Source of the DNA: Thermoanaerobaculum sp964488355
GTDB lineage: Bacteria; Acidobacteriota; Thermoanaerobaculia; Thermoanaerobaculales; Thermoanaerobaculaceae
NCBI GenBank assembly: GCA_964488355.1
Contig: CAZAUJ010000014.1
Coordinates: 1 to 64,000 of the forward strand
Length of the DNA stretch: 64,000 bases
Reading direction: 5' to 3'
The first letter of the stretch is position 1; each line of letters opens with the position of its first letter. The position numbers and the translations under genes are program-made. Of the stretch, positions 1-8,439 are shown in pieces. The notes beneath the pieces were generated by a model, which had not been told where the DNA came from, did not search any database, and worked only from the letters and a program-made list of their open reading frames with translations.

Positions 1-54
1 AGTGTCAGCTTCCCAAGCTGAAAGTCGCGGGTTCGAATCCCGTTGCCCGCTCCA
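1..54 (+). tRNA. tRNA-Gly(CCC), 3' part
   Basis: The window opens inside a tRNA gene. An anticodon stem TCAGC/GCTGA (5-9 and 17-21) encloses the loop TTCCCAA with anticodon CCC at 12-14. A T-arm follows with the GTTCGAATC core, then the 3' acceptor strand TGCCCGC, discriminator T and an encoded CCA at 52-54. The acceptor sequence implies a 5' strand GCGGGCA, typical of glycine tRNAs. The D-arm and 5' acceptor strand lie before the window. Confidence 0.93.
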
Positions 55-67
55 ATAGGAGGTCCAA

Positions 68-466
68 ATGGTCGCCCTGGTGCGTGAGCATTCTCCCGAG
101 CAACGCCATGCCAGCACGGTCACGGTGGTAGCCAAGGACTCACGTATCAAAGGCGAGCTCACCGGCACCGCCGGCGTGCGCATTGAGGGCCAGGTAGAGG
201 GCAACGTCACCGTGGACGGGCCGGTGGAAGTGGCGGAGGGGGCCAAGGTGCACGGTGAGGTGAAGGGCCGGACGGTGCGGGTTTCCGGTGAGGTGGTAGG
301 GAATATCCACGCGTTGCAGCTTATCGAGCTTCTCGGCCCGGGTTCGGTCAAAGGAGACTTGCATACCCCCTCTCTGCATGTGGTGGAGGGTGCGCACCTG
401 GAAGGGCAGGTGCACATGGATGCCCATCCCAGCCCGGTGCCCAAGCCTGCGGAGCGCGCCAAGTAG
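68..466 (+). CDS. bactofilin family cytoskeletal protein
   Basis: A 132-residue protein. Residues about 18-110 carry the bactofilin (DUF583) beta-helix pattern, with repeated short strands rich in G-x-V such as IEGQVEGNVTVDGPVEV and VHGEVKGRTVRV. Bactofilins polymerise into filaments without nucleotide and scaffold envelope or shape proteins. ATG 68 has an AGGAGG box at 57-62 only just after the tRNA CCA end, so the gene starts almost immediately downstream of tRNA-Gly. The length and the short polar tails fit the family. Its neighbour zapA is also a cytoskeletal/division gene. Confidence 0.88.
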   Translation: MVALVREHSPEQRHASTVTVVAKDSRIKGELTGTAGVRIEGQVEGNVTVDGPVEVAEGAKVHGEVKGRTVRVSGEVVGNIHALQLIELLGPGSVKGDLHTPSLHVVEGAHLEGQVHMDAHPSPVPKPAERAK

Positions 467-536
467 CAAACTCAGTTACGTTTACCTCCCATCCTTGACG
501 CCGGCTTTGGGTGTATACTGAAAGCCGGAGGTGGGA

Positions 537-836
537 ATGGCTGCGGGAGGCGCCGTCGATGTGGAAATCTTCGGGCGCCGCTATCGCCTGCGGTCCAGCC
601 AGGCAGGCGAGGATCTGGGGCGGATTGCAGCCTACGTGGACCGGCGTATGCGGGAGCTGGCGCAGTATCTCCCGCAGCAGGACTCGGTTAAGTTGGCGGT
701 TTTGGCTGCCTTGAACATTGCGGAAGAGCTCTTCCGCGAACAACAAACGGATCCCGGGACGCGGACCGAAAGAATTCGGGAGCGTGTGGAAGGCTTAATT
801 GCGAAGGTTGACGCTGCTTTGGGAGCTTCCCCATGA
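537..836 (+). CDS. zapA: cell division protein ZapA
   Basis: A 99-residue protein with the ZapA pattern: an N-terminal beta hairpin (VEIFGRRYRLRS), then helices containing VDRRMRELA and LAVLAALNIAEELF, and a C-terminal coiled coil. ZapA crosslinks FtsZ filaments at the Z-ring. The ATG at 537 is preferred over GTG 531 because the GGAGGTGGG ribosome site lies directly before it. The gene is followed at once by a 6S RNA, the conserved zapA-ssrS neighbourhood known from many bacteria. A TATACT box at 514-519 is present, but the TTGACG upstream sits only 13 nt away, so I do not call a promoter. Confidence 0.85.
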   Translation: MAAGGAVDVEIFGRRYRLRSSQAGEDLGRIAAYVDRRMRELAQYLPQQDSVKLAVLAALNIAEELFREQQTDPGTRTERIRERVEGLIAKVDAALGASP

Positions 837-856
837 GGCTTCGAGCAGTGAGGTTG

Positions 857-1034
857 GTGGCCCCTGCGCGGCAAGTGATGAGCGAAACTACGCTTGGACC
901 AACACCTACTTGCCGGGTGCCGGGTCCTGTCACCCCGATCGAGCCATGCGGCGAGTGACGGATGATGGGTAGGCGCCCAACCTGTGGTTTGCAGGTTCAA
1001 GTAGGATTGCTCACACGGCCGCTGCGGGGGCCCG
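857..1034 (+). ncRNA. ssrS: 6S RNA (SsrS)
   Basis: The stretch between zapA and rny folds as a long irregular hairpin. Bases 859-872 (GGCCCCTGCGCGGC) pair with 1018-1032 with one bulge and a wobble. The inside contains less paired, bubble-like sequence and the downstream arm has GGTTCAAG (about 993-1000), which resembles the 3' arm of E. coli 6S RNA. 6S RNA mimics an open promoter and sequesters sigma-70 holoenzyme. Position after zapA is a recognised synteny. A second hairpin, GGGGCCC at 1027-1033 with GGGCCCC at 1042-1048, overlaps the 3' end and could compete with the closing stem or help define the end. Exact ends are estimated. Confidence 0.8.
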
Positions 1035-1098
1035 CAATCTAGGGCCCCACCCTCGCGCATTCCCCCGCGTGCCCTTTGATCCTTGAAAGGGGGGGATT

Positions 1099-2667
1099 AT
1101 GGGTTCCACGCTGATGCTGGTGTTGGCAGGTGCGCTTGTCCTGCTCGGTGGGGTGTTCCTGGGGGCGGCGCTGCGTTTGCGCCGGAGCGCGGCGTCGCAG
1201 GCGCAGCAAGCGGAAAAGGACGCGCGCGCCCTGCTGGCCGCTGCCGAGCAGGAAGCCGAAAGCCGGACGCGTGATGCCCGCCTTCGGGCGCGCGACAAGC
1301 TCTTGGCTGCCCGCGCCGAGTTCGAGCGGGAGACGCGTTGGCTACGGGAGGAGCTGGTGGGCTGGGAGCGCCGGCTGAACCAGCGGGAGGAGGCGGTGGC
1401 GGAGCGGGCCCGCCAACTGGAGGCCAAGGAAAGGGAGCTCAGGGCTTGGGAGGAGCAGCTGTCCCAGCGGGAAATGCAGCTTTCCCTGCAGGAAGACACC
1501 GCTGCCGCCATGTTGGCCGAGGCTCGCACCCAACTGGAGCGGATTGCCGGGCTCACCGCCGAACAGGCCAAACAGGAGCTTTTGAAAAGCATGGAAAACG
1601 AGGCGCGCATGGAGGCCGCCAAGACCATCCGCCGCATCGAGGAGGAGGCCAACCAGGAGGCCAACAACCGCGCCCGCAAGATCATTGCCACCGCCATCCA
1701 ACGCTTGGCGGCGGAGTATGTGGGGGAGGCCACGATTTCGGTGGTGGACCTGCCCAACGACGAGATGAAGGGCCGCATCATTGGTCGAGAGGGGCGCAAC
1801 ATCCGCGCCTTGGAGGCAGCCACGGGGGTAGACCTGATTGTGGACGAAACCCCGGGTGCCGTGACCATTTCCTGCTTCGACCCGCTCCGCCGGGAGGTGG
1901 CGCGCTTGGCCTTGGAGCGGCTGATGGCCGATGGGCGCATCCACCCCGGTCGCATCGAGGAGGTGGTGGCCAAGGTGCAGGCGGAGCTGGAAGAAAAGAT
2001 GTTCCGCGACGGGGAGGCGGCCGCAATGGAAATGGGCGTTCCCGACCTGCACCCGGAGCTGATGAAGCTTCTGGGGCGGTTGCAGTACCGCACCTCATAC
2101 GGCCAAAACATCCTTGCCCACTCCAAGGAGGTGGCGCGTATCGCCGCCCACTTGGCGGAAGAGCTAGGGGCTAACGTGAAGGTTTCTAAGAGGGCTGCCC
2201 TGCTCCACGACATCGGCAAGGCAGTGGACCGGGAAATGGAAGGCACCCACCTTACCATCGGTCGGGACCTGCTGCGACAGTACGGCGAGAGCGAGGAAGT
2301 CATCCACGCCATGGAGTGCCATCACGGCGATGTGGACCCGCGCACCCTGGAGGCTATGATCGTCACTGCCGCCGATGCCATTTCTGCCGCCCGCCCTGGT
2401 GCTCGTAGGGAAATCCTGGAAAGCTACCTGAAGCGGTTGCAGCAGCTGGAGGGCATCGCCGCCGAGTTTGCCGGCGTGCAGAAAGCTTACGCCATCCAAG
2501 CGGGGCGCGAGCTGCGCATCATCGTTGAAGCGGAACGGGTCTCCGACGAGGAGGCTCTGTGGTTGTCGCGGGACATTGCTCGGCGCATTGAGAAAGAGCT
2601 CACCTACCCTGGGCAGATCAAGGTGACGGTGATTCGCGAGACCCGGGCGGTGGAGTACGCCAAATAG
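1099..2667 (+). CDS. rny: ribonuclease Y
   Basis: RNase Y is a membrane-anchored endoribonuclease that starts mRNA decay. This 522-residue protein has the full architecture: an N-terminal membrane helix (about 4-26), a charged coiled coil (about 30-200), a KH RNA-binding domain with GRIIGREGRNIRALE, and an HD phosphohydrolase domain with LLHDIGKAVD (about 370) and a second ECHHGD motif. Length matches the usual 510-525. ATG 1099 follows a purine run (AAAGGGGGGGA). The 3' end overlaps the convergent glycosyltransferase by 50 bp. Confidence 0.97.
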   Translation: MGSTLMLVLAGALVLLGGVFLGAALRLRRSAASQAQQAEKDARALLAAAEQEAESRTRDARLRARDKLLAARAEFERETRWLREELVGWERRLNQREEAVAERARQLEAKERELRAWEEQLSQREMQLSLQEDTAAAMLAEARTQLERIAGLTAEQAKQELLKSMENEARMEAAKTIRRIEEEANQEANNRARKIIATAIQRLAAEYVGEATISVVDLPNDEMKGRIIGREGRNIRALEAATGVDLIVDETPGAVTISCFDPLRREVARLALERLMADGRIHPGRIEEVVAKVQAELEEKMFRDGEAAAMEMGVPDLHPELMKLLGRLQYRTSYGQNILAHSKEVARIAAHLAEELGANVKVSKRAALLHDIGKAVDREMEGTHLTIGRDLLRQYGESEEVIHAMECHHGDVDPRTLEAMIVTAADAISAARPGARREILESYLKRLQQLEGIAAEFAGVQKAYAIQAGRELRIIVEAERVSDEEALWLSRDIARRIEKELTYPGQIKVTVIRETRAVEYAK

Positions 2668-3727
2668 CTGCGGCATAAAGCCGTTGCAGGGTGCTGGCGA
2701 GATTTTCCTCCGTGAGGTGGGCGACTCTAAGCCGCGCTTTTTCTCCCGCCCGCCGGCACCGGTTCGCATCGGCTGCCCAGCGTGCCAACAGCAAGGCTAG
2801 CGCTGCCGCGTCTGCCCGTGGCCAAAGGTCGCCGGTTACCCCCGGTTCCACCAGGTCACGAATACCGGCCACCTCCACGGCCAAGCTGGGCAGGCCGCAG
2901 GCGGCCGCCTCGGCCACCGCACGGTGAGCCCAGTCGGAGCCCGCTTCAGGAAAGACGAATATGTCCATAGCAGCGTAGAGCGCCTCCAGGCCTTCCTCCA
3001 CGTAGCCGGGGAAAACCACACGCGAAGCCACCCCGAGCTTTCTCGCCAGCCTTTGCAGCTTGGGCAGAAAGGGACCCTTGCCCACGATCAGGCCCCACAC
3101 GTTGGGCACTGCCGCCAGGGCATAGAGGAGCAGGTCTTGCCCGCGGGTGGGGTCCAGCTTGCCCACCGTGCCGGCCACGAAGGCCTGCGCAGGGATGCCC
3201 AGACGGCGGCGGATCTCGTTCCGATGGGGCTGGGGGCGGAAGCGCGGCTCCAGAGCCAGCGGCACCACCAGGGTGGTTAGGTGGGGGGCCAAGCGCTGGG
3301 CGGCGTACAGCATGGCGGAGTTGGCCAGTCCCAGGGCAGCCACCCGACGGAAGAGAAGCCTATGGTAGGGGTCCGGTCGCAGGTGCGCCGGGTGGTGGGC
3401 GGAGCGCACCAGTACCGGTGTGGCTCGGCCCCGGGTGAGCCACCAGGCCAGCAGGTGATCGTGGGGCAAGTGAGCGTGCACCAGGTCGAAGGAGGGCAAA
3501 AGCGCCCGTAGCTGGCCGAGGACCCGATGAAGGGTTGCGGGCGAACGCTCCTTCTCCAAGACCGGATGGGCCCAGGGAGACCTTGCGAGCCGTTGCTGCA
3601 GGTTTCTCCCCGGGCGGAATGCCAGGTGGGCTTCCAGCCCCGCGCGGCGCAAGGCCTCTACCGCTTGCAGGGCAGTGGCTGCCGCCCCCGTCCAGCGGTC
3701 GGCAGCAATCAGGTGCAGCACACGCAT
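2618..3727 (-). CDS. glycosyltransferase family 4 (GT-B fold)
   Basis: A 369-residue GT-B glycosyltransferase. The N-terminus (MRVLHLIAADRWTGAA) is the first beta strand and glycine-rich acceptor loop. The C-terminal half has a Rossmann-like nucleotide-sugar site with VGKGPFLPKLQRLARKLGV, PGYV and the family-4 EX7E-like segment EAGSDWAHRAVAEAA. It probably adds a sugar to a cell-surface glycan; the substrate cannot be read. It is divergent from the Trm112-like gene and the O-antigen ligase (4035-5180), which supports an envelope polysaccharide role. It overlaps the 3' end of rny convergently. Confidence 0.85.
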   Translation of the reverse strand: MRVLHLIAADRWTGAAATALQAVEALRRAGLEAHLAFRPGRNLQQRLARSPWAHPVLEKERSPATLHRVLGQLRALLPSFDLVHAHLPHDHLLAWWLTRGRATPVLVRSAHHPAHLRPDPYHRLLFRRVAALGLANSAMLYAAQRLAPHLTTLVVPLALEPRFRPQPHRNEIRRRLGIPAQAFVAGTVGKLDPTRGQDLLLYALAAVPNVWGLIVGKGPFLPKLQRLARKLGVASRVVFPGYVEEGLEALYAAMDIFVFPEAGSDWAHRAVAEAAACGLPSLAVEVAGIRDLVEPGVTGDLWPRADAAALALLLARWAADANRCRRAGEKARLRVAHLTEENLASTLQRLYAAAIWRTPPPGSRESPSP

Positions 3728-3792
3728 GGTGGCATCATGCCCGAGGGACAGCCCAGCGGCAAGTTGGTGCTAGCATCCTTGCGGAGGTGCAC

Positions 3793-4038
3793 ATGCCAGT
3801 GGACCGCGAGCTGTTGGAGCTTTTGATTTGTCCTGCGTGCCACGGAGAGCTGGATCTGGTGGAGCTCAGCGCCGAGGTGCGCGCCTTTCTGGTGGAGCGG
3901 TATCGGGAGAAGTTTCGCGACGAGGAGCCGGTGGTGGAGCAAGGGCTGCGCTGCCGCCAGTGCGGCCTCACCTTCCCGGTGGTCTCGGACATCCCGGTCA
4001 TGCTGGTGGAAGAGGCGCTCCCGCCGGCACGGCAGTGA
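3793..4038 (+). CDS. Trm112/YcaR-like zinc-ribbon protein
   Basis: An 81-residue protein starting MPVDRELLELLICPAC, with two CxxC pairs (CPAC near residues 13-16 and CRQC near 54-57) and a C-terminal FPVVSDIPVMLVEEA. This is the Trm112-like/UPF0434 family, small zinc proteins that partner methyltransferases or occur beside lipid A and polysaccharide genes. ATG 3793 is chosen because GGAGGTG lies just upstream and because the longer reading frame upstream has no family similarity. The stop overlaps the GTG start of the ligase gene (GTGA), implying translational coupling. Confidence 0.85.
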   Translation: MPVDRELLELLICPACHGELDLVELSAEVRAFLVERYREKFRDEEPVVEQGLRCRQCGLTFPVVSDIPVMLVEEALPPARQ

Positions 4039-5180
4039 AGAGTCGGGCCGTTTCCCTGGCGGCAGGGTCGTTGGTGGCCGCAGCCGTTTTTTCCTCCAGG
4101 CTGGGGGTGGCCAACCCGTTGCTGGTGATAACCTTCGGGGCCTCTGGGTGGGCCTGGGCACGGGGCCAGGTGGTCCCCCGTCCCTTGGTCGGGCCGCTTT
4201 CCGCGCCGATGCTGGTGTTTGTAGCGGCTTCCCTGGCATCGGCACTTTTTTCCTGGGACCCGGTGGTGAGCGTCCAGCAACTGCCGCGCCTGGTGGTTTT
4301 CCTGCTGGTGCCCCTTTCCGCCTCCCTGTTGACCCCCCTTTGGTGGTCAAGGCTCGTGTGGGGCTTGGCCGCAGCCACGCTGGTCCTGTCCCTTTGGGGA
4401 CTCTGGCAGTACCTTCACGGGTACAACTCCCTGGAGCAGCGCATCCGTGGACCCCTCTCCCACTACATGACCTACGCGGGATGGCTGCTCTTGGCGGTGA
4501 GCGTGCTGCTGGCGGTGGCGCTGCTGGCCCGCTGGCCGGCTCGCTGGGTTCTGCTCGTACCCGCTGCCTTGGCGGTGGTGGCGCTGGGGCTCTCCTACAC
4601 GCGCAGTGCCTGGGTGGGGCTGGGTGTGGCGGTCTTGGTGCTCGCTGCCTGCTACCACCGGCGGCTTCTTGTGGCGTACCCTTTGCTCGCTCTGGTGATT
4701 CTCCTCTTGGCACCGCAGGCCGTGCGACAGCGGGTGGTATCCATTGTGGATTTGCGTCAGCCGGCCAACTTTGACCGGCTGTGTATGGTTTACTCCGGTT
4801 GGCAAATGGTACGGGACCATGCCCTCACGGGCGTGGGCTTGGACATGGTGGCCACAGCGTACCCTCTTTACCGGCGAGATGATGCTCCCCGCTACCGCGT
4901 CCCCCACCTGCACAACAACCTGTTGCAAATCGCCGCGGAGCGGGGTCTGGTGGCGGCTGGGGCCTATCTGTGGTTTGTGGGTGGCTTCTTGGTCCTCAGC
5001 TGGCGAGCCTTGCCTCAGCTGGCAGTGGCATCCCGCCCCTACGTGGCGGCCGCTCTCACGGCGGTGGCCGCCAGCAGCGCTGCCGGGCTTTTCGAGTACA
5101 ACTTTTGGGATGCGGAGCTCCAGTACCTGACCCTGGTGCTCATGGGCGGGGCGTGCGGGCTGATGGAGGCGCGAGCATGA
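4035..5180 (+). CDS. O-antigen ligase/polymerase (Wzy_C family) membrane protein
   Basis: A 381-residue polytopic protein with about ten hydrophobic segments. It carries the WaaL/Wzy_C signatures: SYTRSAWVGL in the middle, and RVPHLHNNLLQIAAERGL with the conserved histidine in the large periplasmic loop. Members join polysaccharide chains to lipid A-core or polymerise repeat units in the periplasm. GTG 4035 overlaps the previous TGA, and the stop overlaps the ATG of xseA (ATGA), so it sits in a coupled run. Whether it is ligase or polymerase cannot be told from sequence. Confidence 0.85.
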   Translation: MKSRAVSLAAGSLVAAAVFSSRLGVANPLLVITFGASGWAWARGQVVPRPLVGPLSAPMLVFVAASLASALFSWDPVVSVQQLPRLVVFLLVPLSASLLTPLWWSRLVWGLAAATLVLSLWGLWQYLHGYNSLEQRIRGPLSHYMTYAGWLLLAVSVLLAVALLARWPARWVLLVPAALAVVALGLSYTRSAWVGLGVAVLVLAACYHRRLLVAYPLLALVILLLAPQAVRQRVVSIVDLRQPANFDRLCMVYSGWQMVRDHALTGVGLDMVATAYPLYRRDDAPRYRVPHLHNNLLQIAAERGLVAAGAYLWFVGGFLVLSWRALPQLAVASRPYVAAALTAVAASSAAGLFEYNFWDAELQYLTLVLMGGACGLMEARA

Positions 5181-6532
5181 AGGCTTACCAGGTGGCGGAG
5201 CTGGTGGCCGTGATTAATGGGCAGCTAGCAGCGCTGGGGGAGGTGTGGGTGCGGGGTGAGCTTTCGGGCGTCAAGGTGGCCGCTTCGGGCCACCGCTACT
5301 TCACCCTGAAGGACGCCCAGGCGGCCCTCTCCTGCGTGATGTGGGCTTCCCGTGCCGACCGCTTGCGCTTCAAGCTGACCGATGGCCTGGCGGTGTTGGT
5401 GCGGGGAGTGCTGGAAGTGTATCCGCCGCGCGGGAGCTTGCAGCTTGTGGTGCAGGAGCTCGTGCCGGAAGGGATGGGCGAGCTGCAGCTGGCCTTTGAG
5501 CAGCTTAAGGCCAAGCTGGCGGCGGAGGGCTTGTTTGCGGCGGAGCGAAAAAGACCCATGCCCACACTGCCCCAGCGCATTGGGCTGGTGACCTCCCCTC
5601 GGGGTGCGGCGGTGCGGGACGTTTTGAAGGTGCTGGCCCGCTGGCCTCGCCTGCGGGTGCTGGTGTATCCGGTGCGCGTGCAGGGCAAGGGGGCGGAAGG
5701 CGAGATTGCCCGGGCCTTGCGCTATCTGGGCAGCCTTCCTCTGGATGTGATTCTGTTGGTGCGGGGTGGTGGTTCGCTGGAAGACCTTTGGGCGTTCAAC
5801 GAGGAGGTGGTGGCGAGGGCGATCACCGCCTGCCCCGTGCCCGTGGTTTCCGGCGTGGGGCACGAAATCGATTTCACCATTGCGGATTTTGCCGCCGATA
5901 TCCGCGCGGCCACGCCCACACAGGCGGCGGAGTTGGTGGTGGCCCAGCTGGAGCGACAGGAGCGGCGGGTAGAGGAGGCCTGGGTTGCGCTGCGGCAGGC
6001 TTGGCAGCAACGCTTTTTGGCCTGCACCAACCGCCTGAAGCTCTTGGCCGGGGCCAGAGGTTTGGCCCTCTTCCCTGCGCGGGTTCGCCAGGCTCGCTTG
6101 CGGCTGGCACGAGCTGCCTCCCTGCCGCAGCTTCTGAAGGCTGCGGTGGTAGGGCGCCACCGGCGCTGGCAACGCGCCCACGGCCAGCTCCTGGCTTGGC
6201 CCATGCGCTTTGGCGCGAGCCGGCGGCGGCAGCTCTTGGCTTCTCAGCTGGCGATGCTGCGTGAGCGGCTGAAAGCTGTGGTGCTTCGGCGCAAGCTGAA
6301 GTTGGCGGGCAACCTGCGGACGCTGCACGCTCTCTCCCCGCTCCAGGTTTTACAGCGGGGCTACTCCATCACCACCCGCGAGGGGGAGGATGTGCCGCTG
6401 CGCCGAGCCGACCAGGTGAAGGCGGGGGAACGGTTGGTCACCCGCCTGGCCTTCGGCTCGGTGCGCTCGTTGGTGGTGGGAAGCCAAGCGGGAGCACAAG
6501 CCCCACTTTTTCGACAGGGGGAGGAGGCATGA
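5177..6532 (+). CDS. xseA: exodeoxyribonuclease VII large subunit
   Basis: Exonuclease VII degrades single-stranded DNA from both ends in mismatch repair and recombination. This 451-residue chain has the N-terminal OB-fold (VWVRGELSGVKVAASGHRYF), the catalytic domain with PQRIGLVTSPRGAAVRDVL, VILLVRGGGSLEDLWAFNEE and VVSGVGHEIDFTIADF, and the long coiled C-terminal part. It is near the usual 400-460 residues. ATG 5177 overlaps the upstream stop, and the gene ends overlapping xseB by 4 nt. Confidence 0.97.
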   Translation: MKAYQVAELVAVINGQLAALGEVWVRGELSGVKVAASGHRYFTLKDAQAALSCVMWASRADRLRFKLTDGLAVLVRGVLEVYPPRGSLQLVVQELVPEGMGELQLAFEQLKAKLAAEGLFAAERKRPMPTLPQRIGLVTSPRGAAVRDVLKVLARWPRLRVLVYPVRVQGKGAEGEIARALRYLGSLPLDVILLVRGGGSLEDLWAFNEEVVARAITACPVPVVSGVGHEIDFTIADFAADIRAATPTQAAELVVAQLERQERRVEEAWVALRQAWQQRFLACTNRLKLLAGARGLALFPARVRQARLRLARAASLPQLLKAAVVGRHRRWQRAHGQLLAWPMRFGASRRRQLLASQLAMLRERLKAVVLRRKLKLAGNLRTLHALSPLQVLQRGYSITTREGEDVPLRRADQVKAGERLVTRLAFGSVRSLVVGSQAGAQAPLFRQGEEA

Positions 6533-6771
6533 GCAAGGAAAGCTTTGAGCAGGCTTTGGCTGAGCTGGAGGGTATCGTCGCTCGCTTGGAAGACGAAAGC
6601 GTGCCGCTGGAGGAGGCGTTGAAGCTGTTCGAGCGGGGTGTGAAGCTGGCCAAGCGTCTGAAGGGGCAGCTTGCAGCGGTGGAGCGGCGGGTGGAGCAGC
6701 TGTTGGCGGAGGCGGAGGAGGGAGAGGAACCGGTCACCGCTCCCTTCCAACCGGAGCAGGAAGGTGATTGA
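6529..6771 (+). CDS. xseB: exodeoxyribonuclease VII small subunit
   Basis: The 80-residue small subunit of exonuclease VII. It has the diagnostic FEQALAELEGIVARLEDES and LEEALKLFERGVKLAKR helices, which bind repeatedly along the XseA coiled coil. It starts in an ATGA overlap with xseA, preceded by GGGGGAGGAGG, as expected for co-translation of the two subunits. The 3' end overlaps the proposed GTG start of the polyprenyl synthetase by 8 nt. Confidence 0.95.
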   Translation: MSKESFEQALAELEGIVARLEDESVPLEEALKLFERGVKLAKRLKGQLAAVERRVEQLLAEAEEGEEPVTAPFQPEQEGD

Positions 6772-7645
6772 GGCTTTTTTGGCTTCCGAGCGCGCGCGCA
6801 TTGACCAGGTGCTTGCGGCGCTGCTGCCGGCGGAGGAGTCCTGGCCCGCGGAGCTGCACCGCGCCATGCGCTACGCTGTGCTGGCCGGGGGCAAGCGCCT
6901 GCGGCCCATCCTGCTGCGCCTTGGCCACCGCCTGGCGGGAGGCAATCCCGACCAGGTTTTGGAGCCGGCCTGCGGGGTGGAGCTCATCCACACCTATTCC
7001 CTGGTGCATGACGACTTGCCTGCCATGGACAACGACACGCTGCGGCGGGGCAAGCCCACGGTGCACGTGGTCTTCGGCGAAGCCCTGGCCATCCTCGTGG
7101 GCGACGCGCTGCTCACCGAGGGCTTTCGCCTGTTGGCCACGTTTCCACAGGGGGACGATTGGGCCAGCCGGCGCTGCGCCGCCACCCGCATGCTGGCGGA
7201 GGCGGTGGGCTCGCAGGGCATGGTGGGTGGGCAAGTGGAGGACCTGCGGGGGCTTGGGGCCGGAGCGGACGTGCAGCGCGTGCAACGCCTGCACCAAGCC
7301 AAGACCGGCCGGTTTCTGGCCGCGTGCTTAGCTGCGGGGGCGGTGCTGGCGGCGGCACCCGCAGCGTTGGTGGAGCGCGTGCAGTCCTTTGGCCTGCAGT
7401 TGGGCTTGGCCTTTCAAGTTGCCGACGACCTGCTGGATGTGACGGGCAGCGCCCAGACCTTGGGTAAGACCGCGGGAAAGGATCAGGCGCAAAACAAGCT
7501 CACCTACCCGAGTCTTTTGGGCCTGGAAGAAAGCCGGAAGCTACTGGAACGGCTGGCGGAGGAGCTGGTACGGCAGGCGCGTGAGCTGGACCCGCAGGGG
7601 GTTTTGCCCCAGCTGGTGGACTTCGTTTGCCACCGACAGGCTTAA
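6764..7645 (+). CDS. ispA: polyprenyl diphosphate synthase (farnesyl/geranylgeranyl type)
   Basis: A short-chain trans-prenyltransferase that condenses isopentenyl diphosphate with allylic diphosphates. Both aspartate-rich metal motifs are present: DDLPAMD (first) and DDLLD (second, in FQVADDLLDVTG), as well as GGKRLRP near the N-terminus and KTG before the second half. Starting at GTG 6764 gives 293 residues, the normal size. An upstream ATG (6671) would add an arginine-rich tail encoded inside xseB and is unlikely. The xseA-xseB-ispA order is common; dxs, which often follows, is absent. Confidence 0.93.
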   Translation: MIEAFLASERARIDQVLAALLPAEESWPAELHRAMRYAVLAGGKRLRPILLRLGHRLAGGNPDQVLEPACGVELIHTYSLVHDDLPAMDNDTLRRGKPTVHVVFGEALAILVGDALLTEGFRLLATFPQGDDWASRRCAATRMLAEAVGSQGMVGGQVEDLRGLGAGADVQRVQRLHQAKTGRFLAACLAAGAVLAAAPAALVERVQSFGLQLGLAFQVADDLLDVTGSAQTLGKTAGKDQAQNKLTYPSLLGLEESRKLLERLAEELVRQARELDPQGVLPQLVDFVCHRQA

Positions 7646-7647
7646 GC

Positions 7648-8397
7648 ATGGCCGCCCGAACCGCACGGAAGGTGAGGCTGGACCTGCTGTTGGTGCAACG
7701 GGGCTTGGTGGCTAGCCGCGAAAAAGCGCAAGCGCTGGTGCTGGCCGGGCAGGTGCGGGTGGCGGGGCAGGTGGTGGACAAGCCCAGCCGGATGGTGCGG
7801 GAGGATGCTGGGGTGGTGGTGGTTGGGCCGGAGCACCCCTGGGTTTCCCGCGGCGGGGTGAAGCTGGAGGGCGCTCTGCGGCAGCTGGGGGTGGAGGTGG
7901 CGGACAAGCGCTGCCTGGATGTGGGGGCCTCCACGGGTGGGTTTACCCAGGTGCTCCTGGCCTTTGGGGCGCGGGAGGTGGTGGCAGTGGATGTGGGCAA
8001 GGGGCAGCTCGCCTGGCCTTTGCGTCAGGACCCACGGGTGCGGGTGGTGGAGGGCGTCAACGCCCGCTTTTTGCGCGCCGAGCAGGTGGGCTCGGGTTTT
8101 GACCTGGCTACCGTGGATGTGTCCTTCATTTCCCTGCGCTTGGTCCTGCCCGCGCTGGTTCCTCTCTTGGCTCCAGCGGGGCAGCTGGTGGCCCTCGTCA
8201 AGCCCCAGTTTGAGGTGGGCCGGGGCAAGGTGGGTAGGGGTGGAGTGGTGCGGGATGAGGCGCTGCGGGAGGAGGCTATTGCTGCCGTGCTGGCCTTTGC
8301 CTCGAGCCTGGGGCTTACGCTTTTGGGGCGTTGCCCATCGGTGTTGCCCGGTGCCTCGGGCAACCGGGAGGAGTTTGTCTGGCTGGCGATCTCTTGA
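7648..8397 (+). CDS. tlyA: TlyA family rRNA methyltransferase/putative hemolysin
   Basis: A 249-residue protein with an N-terminal S4 RNA-binding domain (RLDLLLVQRGLVASREKA, residues about 8-65) and an FtsJ-type SAM methyltransferase domain beginning at CLDVGASTGGFTQVLL. TlyA 2'-O-methylates cytidines in 16S/23S rRNA in characterised species; older annotation calls it hemolysin A. It starts 2 nt after the ispA stop, and an earlier in-frame ATG at 7627 lies inside ispA. The next gene downstream is broken. Confidence 0.93.
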   Translation: MAARTARKVRLDLLLVQRGLVASREKAQALVLAGQVRVAGQVVDKPSRMVREDAGVVVVGPEHPWVSRGGVKLEGALRQLGVEVADKRCLDVGASTGGFTQVLLAFGAREVVAVDVGKGQLAWPLRQDPRVRVVEGVNARFLRAEQVGSGFDLATVDVSFISLRLVLPALVPLLAPAGQLVALVKPQFEVGRGKVGRGGVVRDEALREEAIAAVLAFASSLGLTLLGRCPSVLPGASGNREEFVWLAIS

Positions 8398-8439
8398 CAG
8401 CGGAAAAAGTTGAAGATTGTGTGCCAGGCGCAGCGAAGA

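Noticed and set aside
495..519. A promoter for zapA from TTGACG and TATACT
   Set aside because: The spacing is only 13 bp and no extended -10 is present.
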